Shown: positions 9,755-17,925 of the stretch, piece by piece | Position numbering within the stretch: the first letter of the stretch is position 1 | Layout of the letters: every line of letters begins with the position of its first letter | DNA from: Stenotrophomonas nitritireducens | Lineage (GTDB): Bacteria; Pseudomonadota; Gammaproteobacteria; Xanthomonadales; Xanthomonadaceae | Direction of reading: 5' to 3' | Assembly (NCBI RefSeq): GCF_001431425.1 | Contig: NZ_LDJG01000011.1 | Span: forward strand, 62,001 to 126,000 | Length of the DNA stretch: 64,000 nt | Notes under the pieces: model-generated | Told to the model about the DNA's origin: nothing | The model's input: only the letters and a program-made list of their open reading frames with translations | Databases searched by the model: none | Program-made: the position numbers and the translations under genes

Positions 9755-10345
9755 TCAGCGCATCGTCACGTGGCCCTTGCGGCATTCATCGATGTCGCTC
9801 TGGTCCATCTTCGCGTAAGGCTTGAATTCGGGGATGGCGGCGGCCAGCTGCTGCTGGGTGGCAAGCATCGCCGGCAGGCGGTCGCAGATCTTCGTGGCGC
9901 TTTCCTCCAGCTTCTTCGCCTCGGCGTCGATCCGCTTCTCGATCTGGTCGGTGTCGCCGGACAGGATGCCCTTGAGCGCTTCGCCGGCGGCACGGACGCC
10001 GAGGTTGGCGCCCTGTACGCCGATCTCGATGCCGGCCTCGGCCACCTGCATCACCTGCCCGCGGTACTGCAGCAGCAGCTTGCGCTGGGCATCGTCGACG
10101 GCGACCGCCTTGCCATCGATCAGCAGGTCGCCGGCGGGCGAGATCTCGACCTTGACGCCGTTGTCGCTGGAAACGCTAATGTTCTTCACGGCCATTTCCT
10201 TGCGCGCCTTGTCGGTGGCTTCGCGGACCTTCTGGCCGAGGCTGGTGTCGCCGCCGGCATCGTTACTTGCCTGCGGACGGTTGCCGCAGGCAAGCAGCGG
10301 CAGGCACAGCATCAGCGCGAACAGGGGGGCTTTGAGCGTTTTCAT
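9755..10345 (-). CDS. DUF2884 (YggN-like) family lipoprotein
   Basis: A 196-residue protein with lipobox LLAC at residues 17-20 after a short signal peptide. A conserved core (about 55-100, NISVSSDNGVKVEISPAGDL) and a long helical region after it match the YggN-like DUF2884 family as I recall it. Function of the family is not established. It is 34 bases downstream of the GSGD-repeat gene and is followed by a shorter paralogue, so the pair probably arose by duplication. Confidence 0.75.
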   Translation of the reverse strand: MKTLKAPLFALMLCLPLLACGNRPQASNDAGGDTSLGQKVREATDKARKEMAVKNISVSSDNGVKVEISPAGDLLIDGKAVAVDDAQRKLLLQYRGQVMQVAEAGIEIGVQGANLGVRAAGEALKGILSGDTDQIEKRIDAEAKKLEESATKICDRLPAMLATQQQLAAAIPEFKPYAKMDQSDIDECRKGHVTMR

Positions 10346-10379
10346 GTGAGTGCTTCCGTTGCTGGCAAGGAGGGAGGAA

Positions 10380-11219
10380 TCAGTGCTTGCGGGGCAGTTC
10401 GACCGCGCCGCGGATGCCCGAATGGTCGACCGAACCGCTGCCGGTGCGCTGCACCCGCAGGCTGCCGGCAGCGCGCACGCGCAGATCGCCCGAGCCCAGC
10501 GTGCCCAGGCTCACCGCGCCGCGGACGGCACCGACGTCGACGTCGCCCGAGCCGATGCTGGCGATGTCCACGTTGCCCTGCACTTCGTGCAGTTCCAGGT
10601 CGCCCGAGCCGATGCTGCCGACCCTGGCATCGCCACGCACGCCGTCGACGCGGACATCGCCCGAGCCGATCGAGACCACGTGCAGGGCGCCCACGTTGTC
10701 CAGTTCGATGTCGCCGGAGCCGACCGCGGCGGTGGCCAGTCCCTTGATGTCGCGCGCCTTCACGTCGCCGGAGCCGACGTCGGCGCTCATCGCCTGCGCG
10801 CCGCTGAGCGTGGCGTCGCCGGAACCGACCTTGAGCTGGACCAGGATGTCGTCCGGCAGCGTGCCGCCGATGTCCAGCCACGCGTAGTTCGAGCCGAAGC
10901 CGAAGTTGATGCCGCGGTTCTCGCGCTGCAGGCGGACGACGAGCTTGTCGCCGGCCTTTTCCTGGGTGAGCGACAGCTGGCCGAGCAGGTCCTGGCTGGA
11001 GGCGCAGGCGCGGCCGGACAGCGCGGCGCGGGCGCCGGGCGATGCCTGCAGCTTCAGGTCGTGGCTGTTGACCTCGAACACCACGGCCTTGACGCCGGCC
11101 AGTTCCAGTTCCAGCGCCTTGGGCTGGCTGAACTTGCAGTGCTCGTCGGCCAGGGCCAGGCCCGGCAGCAGCGCCAGGGCGAACAGCAGGGGCTTGATCG
11201 TTGCGTGCTTGATGTCCAT
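10380..11219 (-). CDS. Secreted GSGD-repeat protein (DUF4097-like)
   Basis: A 279-residue exported protein. It has a signal peptide to about residue 24 (ALLPGLALA). From about residue 130 there are eight repeats of roughly 20 residues, each headed by a GSGD or GSGS turn (for example VGSGDIELDNVGALHVVSIG). Such repeats suggest a right-handed beta-solenoid of the DUF4097/DUF2807 type. The start is the ATG at 11219, 38 bases after the permease. Its place in a ytrA-ABC operon suggests an envelope-stress role; no enzymatic motif is seen. Confidence 0.8.
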   Translation of the reverse strand: MDIKHATIKPLLFALALLPGLALADEHCKFSQPKALELELAGVKAVVFEVNSHDLKLQASPGARAALSGRACASSQDLLGQLSLTQEKAGDKLVVRLQRENRGINFGFGSNYAWLDIGGTLPDDILVQLKVGSGDATLSGAQAMSADVGSGDVKARDIKGLATAAVGSGDIELDNVGALHVVSIGSGDVRVDGVRGDARVGSIGSGDLELHEVQGNVDIASIGSGDVDVGAVRGAVSLGTLGSGDLRVRAAGSLRVQRTGSGSVDHSGIRGAVELPRKH

Positions 11220-11257
11220 CGGGTTTCCTCGAAATCGCGGTGGGACAGGCAGGGCGG

Positions 11258-12271
11258 TCAGATTTCGTCGCGGCGCTGGCGCAGCCAGATCGCGGCGGCG
11301 ATGAACAGGGCGCCGACCACCACGCCGATCCAGAGCTCGGGGTTGGCCAGGCCGGCCAGCTGCACGCTGGGCGAGAAGCCATGCAGCATCGAATTCACCG
11401 ACTCGCCATTGGGCGTGGGGCTGCGGTAGGCCAGTTCGATGCCCGGCGTGGCGCTGAGCAGCAGGCGGCCGACCACGTGTCCCCAGAACCAGCCGTTGTT
11501 GAGGCCGGACAGCTTCATCAGGTCGAACCAGCTGACGATGACCCCGGCGAACACCGGCAGCATCACCGCCCACAGGAACGGCTTGCTCCTGGCCCAGGCC
11601 GAGCACAGCATCAGCCAGCCGGCGGTGGGCAGCGCCCACAGCGCATAGACCGGGATCCAGGCCAGGTGGCTGGCGGCGATCGAGAACGGGTTGGACGAGG
11701 CCCAGATCAGGGTGATCGGGTTGCCGCCGTGGAACAGCACCACCAGGCTGATGATGATCATGAAGCCGAACATCGTCACGATGGCGGCGGCGACCGCCAG
11801 CAGCGGGGCGATGACCAGCGCGCCGACCAGCTTGGACAGCACCGTCTGCGTGTCGGAGACCGGCATCGACTTCCAGAACAGCACGCTGCGGTCGCGGCGG
11901 TCGTCGTACAGCGCGCCCAGGCAGTAGAAGAACACCACGAAGGCCAGGGTGATGAACGGCCACGCCGAACTCAGCAGCAGGGTGACGTTCATGCCCTCGC
12001 CGAACTTGACCATGTCCGCCGGCGTCATCTGCTGGGTCAGCATGCCCAGGTCCAGGCCGTTGACGTTGACGCCGTTGATGTGCAGGTCGCCATTGTTGGC
12101 GGCGCGATGGGCGGCGAACAGGCCGGCGATGATCGCCATCAGCGACAGCAGCAGGGAGATGCCGCCGGCCACCAGCGGCGCGCGCAGGAAGCCGCCGCGG
12201 TTTTCCCAGTATTCGCGCTTGAGCAGCCACTTGAACTTGCCCAGCGGGGTGATGTGATGGACGGCGTTCAT
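11258..12271 (-). CDS. ABC transporter permease
   Basis: A 337-residue inner-membrane protein with about six hydrophobic segments and a large periplasmic loop after the first (about 65-100). The segment YDDRRDRSVLFWKSMPVSD is typical of ABC-2 type permeases. The start ATG at 12271 overlaps the ATPase stop as ATGA, so translation is coupled. With the ATPase it forms one exporter of unknown substrate, as in YtrA-regulated systems. Confidence 0.88.
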   Translation of the reverse strand: MNAVHHITPLGKFKWLLKREYWENRGGFLRAPLVAGGISLLLSLMAIIAGLFAAHRAANNGDLHINGVNVNGLDLGMLTQQMTPADMVKFGEGMNVTLLLSSAWPFITLAFVVFFYCLGALYDDRRDRSVLFWKSMPVSDTQTVLSKLVGALVIAPLLAVAAAIVTMFGFMIIISLVVLFHGGNPITLIWASSNPFSIAASHLAWIPVYALWALPTAGWLMLCSAWARSKPFLWAVMLPVFAGVIVSWFDLMKLSGLNNGWFWGHVVGRLLLSATPGIELAYRSPTPNGESVNSMLHGFSPSVQLAGLANPELWIGVVVGALFIAAAIWLRQRRDEI

Positions 12272-13140
12272 GCGTAGGTTCCCTTCATGATGGCCACGAA
12301 CAGATCGGCGAGGCCGGGGTTGCGGGTTTCGCCCAGGGCATCGAGCTGGCTGCGGTCGGCGCCGTCGTAGAGCAGCACGGTCTTGCCGAACGGCAGCGAA
12401 CGCTCGTCGATGGGGCCCAGTTCGCGCGCGGCCTGCAGGGTGTCGGCCGAGGCCAGCAGCTCGGTATAGCGTTCGGACACGCTTTCCATGTCGGCGCTGA
12501 GCACGATCTTCCCGTCGCGGATGAACAGCACGTCGGTGAGGATGTGCTCGATCTCCTCGACCTGGTGGGTGGTGACGATGATCGTCTTCTGCTCGTCGAA
12601 GTAGTCTTCCAGCAGGCGCTGGTAGAACTCCTTGCGGTAGAGGATGTCCAGGCCCAGGGTCGGCTCGTCCAGCACCAGCACGCGCGCGTCGATGGCCATC
12701 ACCAGCGCCAGGTGCAACTGCACCACCATGCCCTTGGACAGCTCGGACACGCGCTGCTTCGGCTGCAGCTTGGTGTTGGCCAGGAAGCGCTCGCAGCGGG
12801 CGCGGTCGAAGCGCGGGTGCACGCCGGCGACGAAGTCGATGGCCTCCTTGACCCGGATCCAGCGCGGCAGCACCGCCACGTCGGCGATGAAGCACACATC
12901 GTTCATCAGCGCGTTGCGCTGGGCGCGCGGATCCATGCCGAGCACGCGCAGTTCGCCCTCGAACGAGGTCAGGCCGAGCAGGGCCTTGAGCGCGGTGGTC
13001 TTGCCGGCGCCGTTGGGGCCGATCAGGCCGACGATGCGGCCCGGCGCGATGGTGAAGCTGGTGTTGTCCAGTGCCGGCTTCTGCTTGTAGACCTTGCGCA
13101 GGTTGTGAGCGGAAACGACGGCTTCGACGGCGGCATTCAT
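12268..13140 (-). CDS. ABC transporter ATP-binding protein
   Basis: A 290-residue nucleotide-binding subunit. Walker A GPNGAGKT is at 41-48 and Walker B VLVLDEP at 155-161. The signature helix reads LSKGM at 135-139 instead of LSGGQ, a variation common in this subfamily. The switch histidine is in THQVEE. The C-terminal 60 residues are an extension beyond the core. Its ATG overlaps the regulator's stop codon as ATGA. Confidence 0.92.
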   Translation of the reverse strand: MNAAVEAVVSAHNLRKVYKQKPALDNTSFTIAPGRIVGLIGPNGAGKTTALKALLGLTSFEGELRVLGMDPRAQRNALMNDVCFIADVAVLPRWIRVKEAIDFVAGVHPRFDRARCERFLANTKLQPKQRVSELSKGMVVQLHLALVMAIDARVLVLDEPTLGLDILYRKEFYQRLLEDYFDEQKTIIVTTHQVEEIEHILTDVLFIRDGKIVLSADMESVSERYTELLASADTLQAARELGPIDERSLPFGKTVLLYDGADRSQLDALGETRNPGLADLFVAIMKGTYA

Positions 13141-13499
13141 GGTGTGGTCCCCGGTGGCAGCAGATCTTCCAAGGTCAGGCCCAGGCGCTGGATGCGTTCC
13201 AGCACGCCGGGCCACTCTTCGTTGAGAAAACGGTCGCGCTCGCTGCCGCGCAGCTTGCGCGCGGCTTCCTCGGTCATGAACATGCCCAGGCCGCGGCGCT
13301 TCTCGACCAGGTTCTCATCGGCCAGTTCCTGGTAGGCGCGCGAGACCGTGATCGGGTTCAACTGGTACTCGGCGGCCACCTGGCGCACCGAGGGCAGGGC
13401 GTCGCCCGGCTTGATGATGCCGTCCAGCATCATCGCGATGACGCGATCCTTCAGCTGGCGGTAGATGGGAGCGCCATCGCTCCACTGGATATCGCTCAT
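13137..13499 (-). CDS. YtrA-subfamily GntR transcriptional regulator
   Basis: A 120-residue regulator. The winged helix-turn-helix (about 10-78) includes PIYRQLKDRVIAMMLDGIIKPGD and LPSVRQVAAEYQLNPITVSRAYQEL. Only a short C-terminal helix follows, which is the mark of the YtrA subfamily: no ligand domain. Such proteins repress their own operon with a linked ABC transporter. A dyad at 13773-13796 fits the GGTG-N16-CACC operator I recall for Xanthomonas YtrA. The start at 13499 follows the preceding gene's stop by two bases. Confidence 0.92.
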   Translation of the reverse strand: MSDIQWSDGAPIYRQLKDRVIAMMLDGIIKPGDALPSVRQVAAEYQLNPITVSRAYQELADENLVEKRRGLGMFMTEEAARKLRGSERDRFLNEEWPGVLERIQRLGLTLEDLLPPGTTP

Positions 13500-13501
13500 G
13501 G

Positions 13502-13747
13502 TCAGCTCCGTGGATTCAGCGACTGTGCGAATGAGAAGTAGGGCAGGGAGAGGCTGGTCCGCATCCGCCGGACGGGGCGCCTGGTCTTCTCCTGCGCGTT
13601 GGCCTCCTGCTCTTCGCCGGTGGTCCCGGCGGCATAATCCTGGACCGGGCCACGGCCGGCAGGCAGGGACAGCGTGCAACCGATCAGCAACAGCGTGCCG
13701 GCAGCGGTGAGTGCCGGGAAAAGATGTCGTTGGTGGCTTCGGTTCAT
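13502..13747 (-). CDS. Small lipoprotein, first gene of the ytrA operon
   Basis: An 81-residue product with a lipobox (LLLIGC) after a short basic and hydrophobic start; the rest is polar and lacks recognisable domains. The ATG at 13747 has AGGGGGA 6 bases upstream, which favours it over the ATG at 13786. The stop lies two bases before the regulator's start codon, so the two are very likely cotranslated. Not recognised beyond that. Confidence 0.6.
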   Translation of the reverse strand: MNRSHQRHLFPALTAAGTLLLIGCTLSLPAGRGPVQDYAAGTTGEEQEANAQEKTRRPVRRMRTSLSLPYFSFAQSLNPRS

Positions 13748-13772
13748 GGCGGTCCCCCTGTGTAGGGTGGCT

Positions 13773-13796
13773 GGTGTTGTATGCAACTATAACACC
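13773..13796 (-). promoter_or_regulatory. YtrA operator (GGTG-N16-CACC dyad)
   Basis: A 24-bp dyad GGTGTT-N12-AACACC with additional matching TA pairs inside; spacing between GGTG and CACC is exactly 16. It lies 26 bases upstream of the first operon gene and covers the -10 element TATAGT. This matches the YtrA motif reported for Xanthomonas as I recall it, so autorepression is expected. Confidence 0.8.
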
Positions 13797-13814
13797 GACA
13801 CGCCGACATGCAAC
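13787..13814 (-). promoter_or_regulatory. Candidate sigma-70 promoter of the ytrA operon
   Basis: On the minus strand TTGCAT is followed after 16 bases by TATAGT. The -10 element is inside the GGTG-N16-CACC dyad, so bound repressor would block it. Confidence 0.6.
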
Positions 13815-13879
13815 TCCCCTGTAACCCAACTGATGGCCTAGTCTTCGAGCGACGCCGGCCCACACCCAGGAGAATCCCG

Positions 13880-14449
13880 ATGTCCATTCGCAACTATTTG
13901 ATTGGAATGGCGTTTGCCATGTCGATGGTGGGCGCGGCCAGCGCCGCCGACGGTGCCTTGCTGGATCGCGACTACCGTCCGCTGGCCGGAAAGGAGCCGG
14001 TAAACCTGAACCGCGAATACGGCGGCAAGGTGCTGCTGGTGGTCAACACCGCCTCCAAGTGCGGCTACACGCCGCAGTACGAGGGGCTGGAGGCCCTGCA
14101 CCAGGAGCTTGCCGGGCGCGGTTTCTCGGTGCTGGGCTTCCCGTCCAACGACTTCAAGGGCCAGGAGCCGGGCAGCGAGACCGAGATCCAGGAGTTCTGC
14201 ACGCTGACTTACGGGGTGAAATTCCCCATGTTCCAGAAGGTGCACGTCATCGGCCCGGAGGCCACGCCGCTGTACCAGGACCTCACCCGCCTGACCGGCG
14301 TCGCGCCGGGCTGGAACTTCCATAAATACCTGGTATCGCGCGACGGGCGGGTGGTGGCGCAGTTCGCCAGCAAGGTGCGCCCGGACGACCCGGAGCTGCG
14401 CGCGGCGATCGAGCGCGAACTCGCCAGGCCGGTGCCGAACCACCATTGA
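13880..14449 (+). CDS. Exported glutathione peroxidase
   Basis: Thiol-dependent peroxidase, 189 residues, with a signal peptide (MSIRNYLIGMAFAMSMVGAA, cut near residue 22), so it probably acts in the periplasm. The peroxidatic cysteine is C61 in NTASKCGYTPQY, the Cys rather than selenocysteine form. WNFHKYLV supplies the catalytic Trp and Asn. The usual GFPCNQF motif reads GFPSNDFKGQEP: the resolving-type cysteine is replaced by serine. The start at 13880 has AGGAGA upstream; the longer reading frame from 13808 runs into the ytrA promoter region. Confidence 0.93.
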   Translation: MSIRNYLIGMAFAMSMVGAASAADGALLDRDYRPLAGKEPVNLNREYGGKVLLVVNTASKCGYTPQYEGLEALHQELAGRGFSVLGFPSNDFKGQEPGSETEIQEFCTLTYGVKFPMFQKVHVIGPEATPLYQDLTRLTGVAPGWNFHKYLVSRDGRVVAQFASKVRPDDPELRAAIERELARPVPNHH

Positions 14450-14549
14450 CCGGCGCCTCGGCGCACCGCCTCGACATCGCCGGTGCGCATGCGACAATGA
14501 CGCCCCTCGCGCCGATGGCGGCGTCTGTTCACTTCCAGGAAAGCAGCGA

Positions 14550-15509
14550 ATGAAGATGGGAAAGCGCGGCGCCGTGGCGTCGCTTCTGATTCTGGCGATG
14601 GCGGTCCCTGCGGCCGTGATCGCGCAACAACCTGCCGCCCCCGCGGCCACCAAGGAGAAGTCCGTTTTGACCTCGGAACGTGAAAAGATCGGCTACGCCA
14701 TCGGCGTGGACGTCGCCAGTTCGTTCGAACCCATCGCCTCGGAAGTCGACGTCGCCGCGCTGCGCCGCGCAGTGGAGAACGCCTTCGCCGGCGGCCAGCC
14801 GCTGCTGTCGCAGGAAGAGGCGCAGAAGACCGACCAGGCCCTGCGCATCGCGATGATGGCCCGTTCCGGCCAGCAGGTGCCGGGCATGGCGCCGGGCAGC
14901 CAGCCGCCGGCGGTGGACCGCGAAAAGGTCGGCCTGATGCTGGGCAGCTATGCCGTCGGCCCGTCGCTGGCGCCGATCAAGGGCGAGATCGACCTGGACG
15001 CGACTTTCCAGGCCATCGCCACGATCTTCGCCAAGGGCACGCCGCTGATGGACCGCCAGCAGGCGCAGTCCACGCTGCAGGCCTTCAGCACCGCCAAGCA
15101 GGCCGCCGCCGCCGGCAAGAACCGCGAGGAAGGCAACGCTTTCCTGGCCAAGAACAAGGCCCAGCCGGGCGTGGTCACCACCGCCTCGGGCCTGCAGTAC
15201 CAGGTGCTGCGCGCCGGCAGCGGCGAGCGCCCGATGGCGAGCAGCCGCGTGCGCGTGAACTACGAAGGCAAGCTGCTGGACGGCACGCCGTTCGACAGCA
15301 GCTACGAGCGCGGCCAGCCGGCCGATTTCGGCCTGGACCAGGTGATCAAGGGCTGGACCGAGGGCGTGGCGCTGATGCCGGTCGGTTCCAAGTACCGCTT
15401 CTGGGTTCCGTCCGAACTGGCCTACGGCAGCAACGGCACCCCGGGCGGCCCGATCGGCCCGGATGCGACGCTGACCTTCGACGTCGAGCTGCTGGGCATC
15501 CTGCAGTAA
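14550..15509 (+). CDS. Periplasmic FKBP-type peptidyl-prolyl isomerase with duplicated N-domain
   Basis: Mip/FkpA-like foldase of 319 residues with a signal peptide (to about residue 26). Two FKBP_N dimerisation-type units occur in tandem: [20 protein letters not shown] (about 43-95) and [21 protein letters not shown] (about 125-175). The C-terminal FKBP domain (about 205-319) has [20 protein letters not shown] and VPSELAYG. Most relatives have one N-unit, so the extra copy probably lengthens the dimer arm. AGGAAAG precedes the ATG. Confidence 0.93.
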   Translation: MKMGKRGAVASLLILAMAVPAAVIAQQPAAPAATKEKSVLTSEREKIGYAIGVDVASSFEPIASEVDVAALRRAVENAFAGGQPLLSQEEAQKTDQALRIAMMARSGQQVPGMAPGSQPPAVDREKVGLMLGSYAVGPSLAPIKGEIDLDATFQAIATIFAKGTPLMDRQQAQSTLQAFSTAKQAAAAGKNREEGNAFLAKNKAQPGVVTTASGLQYQVLRAGSGERPMASSRVRVNYEGKLLDGTPFDSSYERGQPADFGLDQVIKGWTEGVALMPVGSKYRFWVPSELAYGSNGTPGGPIGPDATLTFDVELLGILQ

Positions 15510-15531
15510 CCGCCACGGAGCCACTGCACCC

Positions 15532-16881
15532 ATGCGCGTTGCGATTTTCGGTACCGGCTATGTCGGACTCGTCACCGGGACCTGCCTGGCCGAGGTGGGC
15601 CACGACGTGGTCTGCGTCGACATCGACCAGGCCAAGGTCGATGGCCTGAACCGGGGCATCATCCCGATCTACGAGCCGGGGCTGGAACCGATGGTCAAGG
15701 CCAACCATGCCGCTTCGCGGCTGGCCTTCACCACCGACGCGGCAACCGCGATCGCGCATGGGCAGGTGGTTTTCATCGCGGTGGGCACGCCGCCCGACGA
15801 GGACGGCAGCGCCGACCTGCAGTACGTGCTGGCCGTGGCCCGCACCATCGGCCGGCACCTGCAGGTGCCGACCGTGGTGGTCAACAAGTCGACGGTGCCG
15901 GTGGGCACCGCCGACAAGGTGCGCGCGGCGATCGCCGAGGAGCTGGCCGCGCGCGGCGTGGAGATCGCCTTCGAGGTGGTTTCCAACCCCGAGTTCCTCA
16001 AGGAAGGCGATGCGGTGGCCGACTGCATGCGCCCGGACCGCATCATCATCGGCGCAGCCAGCGAGGAACCGGTGGCGGTGATGCGCCGCCTGTACGCGCC
16101 GTTCAACCGCAACCACGACCGCGTGGTGGAAATGGACGTGCGTTCGGCAGAGCTGACCAAGTACGCCGCCAATGCGATGCTGGCGACCAAGATTTCGTTC
16201 ATGAACGAAATCGCCAACATCGCCGAGCGTGTCGGCGCCGACATCGAGCAGGTCCGCCAGGGCATCGGTTCGGACCCGCGCATCGGCTGGCACTTCATCT
16301 ACCCCGGCGCCGGCTACGGCGGCTCGTGCTTCCCCAAGGACGTGCAGGCGCTGGCCCGCACCGCCCTGCAGCACGGCCACACCCCGCGCCTGCTCGACGC
16401 CGTGGAAGCGGTGAACGAGGCGCAGAAGGGGCACCTGTTCGAACTGGTCCAGCGCCACTACGACCGTGGCGAGGACGAGGGCGTGCGCGGCAAGACCTTC
16501 GCCGTGTGGGGGCTGGCCTTCAAGCCCAATACCGACGACATGCGCGAAGCCTCCAGTCGCCGCCTGCTGGCGCAGCTGTGGGAAGCCGGCGCGCGGGTGC
16601 GCGCCTACGATCCGGAAGCGATGCACGAGGCGCGCCGCATCTTCGGCGAGCGCAGCGACCTGGTGTTCTGCGAATCGGCGTTCGATGCGCTGGAAGGCGC
16701 CGACGCGCTGGTCGTGGTCACCGAGTGGAAGCAGTTCCGCAGCCCCGATTTCGCGCGCATCCGCCAGGCCCTGGGCGATGCGGTGGTGTTCGACGGCCGC
16801 AACCTGTACGACCCGGGCGAGATCGAGGCGGCCGGACTGGCTTATTACGGCATCGGCCGGGGGCGTTCCCTGCATGTCTGA
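15532..16881 (+). CDS. ugd: UDP-glucose 6-dehydrogenase
   Basis: Oxidises UDP-glucose to UDP-glucuronate with two NAD+, supplying exopolysaccharide and LPS precursors. The 449-residue protein has the NAD motif GTGYVGLV at 7-14, a GTPPDEDG loop, and the catalytic cysteine C266 in GGSCFPKDV. The C-terminal domain includes [14 protein letters not shown]. It starts 22 bases after the FKBP gene and overlaps slyX by 8 bases. Confidence 0.96.
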   Translation: MRVAIFGTGYVGLVTGTCLAEVGHDVVCVDIDQAKVDGLNRGIIPIYEPGLEPMVKANHAASRLAFTTDAATAIAHGQVVFIAVGTPPDEDGSADLQYVLAVARTIGRHLQVPTVVVNKSTVPVGTADKVRAAIAEELAARGVEIAFEVVSNPEFLKEGDAVADCMRPDRIIIGAASEEPVAVMRRLYAPFNRNHDRVVEMDVRSAELTKYAANAMLATKISFMNEIANIAERVGADIEQVRQGIGSDPRIGWHFIYPGAGYGGSCFPKDVQALARTALQHGHTPRLLDAVEAVNEAQKGHLFELVQRHYDRGEDEGVRGKTFAVWGLAFKPNTDDMREASSRRLLAQLWEAGARVRAYDPEAMHEARRIFGERSDLVFCESAFDALEGADALVVVTEWKQFRSPDFARIRQALGDAVVFDGRNLYDPGEIEAAGLAYYGIGRGRSLHV

Positions 16882-17116
16882 CCTGCTGCCGAGCGCCCGC
16901 GAACAGGCCCTGGAAGAACGCCTGGTGGAACTTGAAATGCGCGTGTCCTTCCAGGAACACGCGCTGGCCGAGCTGAGCGAGGCCCTGGCCGACGCGCGCA
17001 TGCAGGGCAGCCGCAACGCCGACGTGCTGCGCGTGCTGCTCGAAGACCTGGGCAAGGTCCGCAATGCGCTCAACGCCTCCGACCCGGCGAACGAACCGCC
17101 GCCCCCGCACTACTGA
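16874..17116 (+). CDS. slyX: SlyX family protein
   Basis: An 80-residue coiled-coil protein: [22 protein letters not shown] and the following heptads, ending in a proline-rich tail. This matches the SlyX family, whose function is not established. The ATG at 16874 lies within the last codons of ugd, suggesting translational coupling. Confidence 0.9.
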   Translation: MSDLLPSAREQALEERLVELEMRVSFQEHALAELSEALADARMQGSRNADVLRVLLEDLGKVRNALNASDPANEPPPPHY

Positions 17117-17133
17117 TACGACGTACCGCAAGC

Positions 17134-17790
17134 ATGAGCGACACTCTCCGCGATCAGCTCCTCGGGCTGGGCTTCAAGCCCGCGCCCAAACCGGAGCGCA
17201 AGCCCGAAACCCGCCGCGACGGCCGCCCGCAGGGCAAGCCGGGGCAGGCCCGTCCGCAGGCCGGCAACAAACCCGGCAACAAACCCGGCCATGCCGGCAA
17301 GCCCGCGCACGGCAACAAGCCCGCGCATGCTGGCCCGCAGGGCCCGCGCAAGCCACGCTCGCAGGAAGACATCGACCTGGCCAAGGCCTATGCGATCCGC
17401 GCGCAGAGGGAGAAGGACGAGCGCATCGAGGCCGAGCGCCAGAAGCAGGAAGAAGCGCGCCTGCGCCGCGAGGCGAAGGCCAGGCTGGACGAACTGCTCA
17501 AGGACAAGGCGCTGAACGTCGCCGACGCCGACATCGCCCGCCACTTTCCCTATGGCGGCAAGATCAAGCGCATCTACGTCACCGCCGACCAGCTCAAGGC
17601 GCTCAATGCCGGGCAACTGGGCGTGCTGCAGCAGAACGGGCGCTACCTGCTGGTGACGGCCGAACTGCTGGCCGAGGCGGAGGCGGTCTTCGCCCCGGCC
17701 GTGGCGCTGAAGATCGATCCCGACGCACCTGCCGAGGCCGATCCCTACGCCGACCCGATGTACCAGGTGCCGGACGATCTGGTCTGGTAG
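17134..17790 (+). CDS. DUF2058 family protein (YaiL-like)
   Basis: A 218-residue protein starting SDTLRDQLLGLGF, the family's typical opening. A low-complexity basic stretch (about 15-70, rich in Lys, Pro, Gly, Asn and His) is followed by a charged coiled coil (about 75-130) and a folded C-terminal domain with VADADIARHFPYGGKIKRIYVT. Relatives are annotated as nucleoprotein or polynucleotide-associated, on limited evidence. It is 17 bases after slyX and ends before an intrinsic terminator. Confidence 0.88.
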   Translation: MSDTLRDQLLGLGFKPAPKPERKPETRRDGRPQGKPGQARPQAGNKPGNKPGHAGKPAHGNKPAHAGPQGPRKPRSQEDIDLAKAYAIRAQREKDERIEAERQKQEEARLRREAKARLDELLKDKALNVADADIARHFPYGGKIKRIYVTADQLKALNAGQLGVLQQNGRYLLVTAELLAEAEAVFAPAVALKIDPDAPAEADPYADPMYQVPDDLVW

Positions 17791-17863
17791 GGAGAGGCGG
17801 GGAACGAGCAACGAATGGCGGGCGGAAGCAGCAAGGCTGCTGATGTCCTCGCAAAGCCCAACG

Positions 17864-17906
17864 CCGTCATTTCCGCCTGCGCGGGAATGACGGCTTTTTT
17901 CTTTTT
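17864..17906 (+). terminator. Intrinsic terminator after the DUF2058 gene
   Basis: A 13-bp stem, CCGTCATTTCCGC with GCGGGAATGACGG, is followed by CTTTTTTCTTTTT. The stem resembles the widespread ATTCCC-N8-GGGAAT type of intergenic repeat, here recruited as a terminator. Confidence 0.9.
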
Positions 17907-17925
17907 CGTCCTTGCTCGTCCTGCT

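Noticed and set aside
13808-13879. Upstream extension of the glutathione peroxidase
   Set aside because: The extra residues lie in the promoter region of the divergent ytrA operon. The ATG at 13880 has a good ribosome site and starts a signal peptide.
17864-17906. Mobile element end (the ATTCCC-type palindrome)
   Set aside because: A single copy with a T-tail works as a terminator, and no transposase is near.
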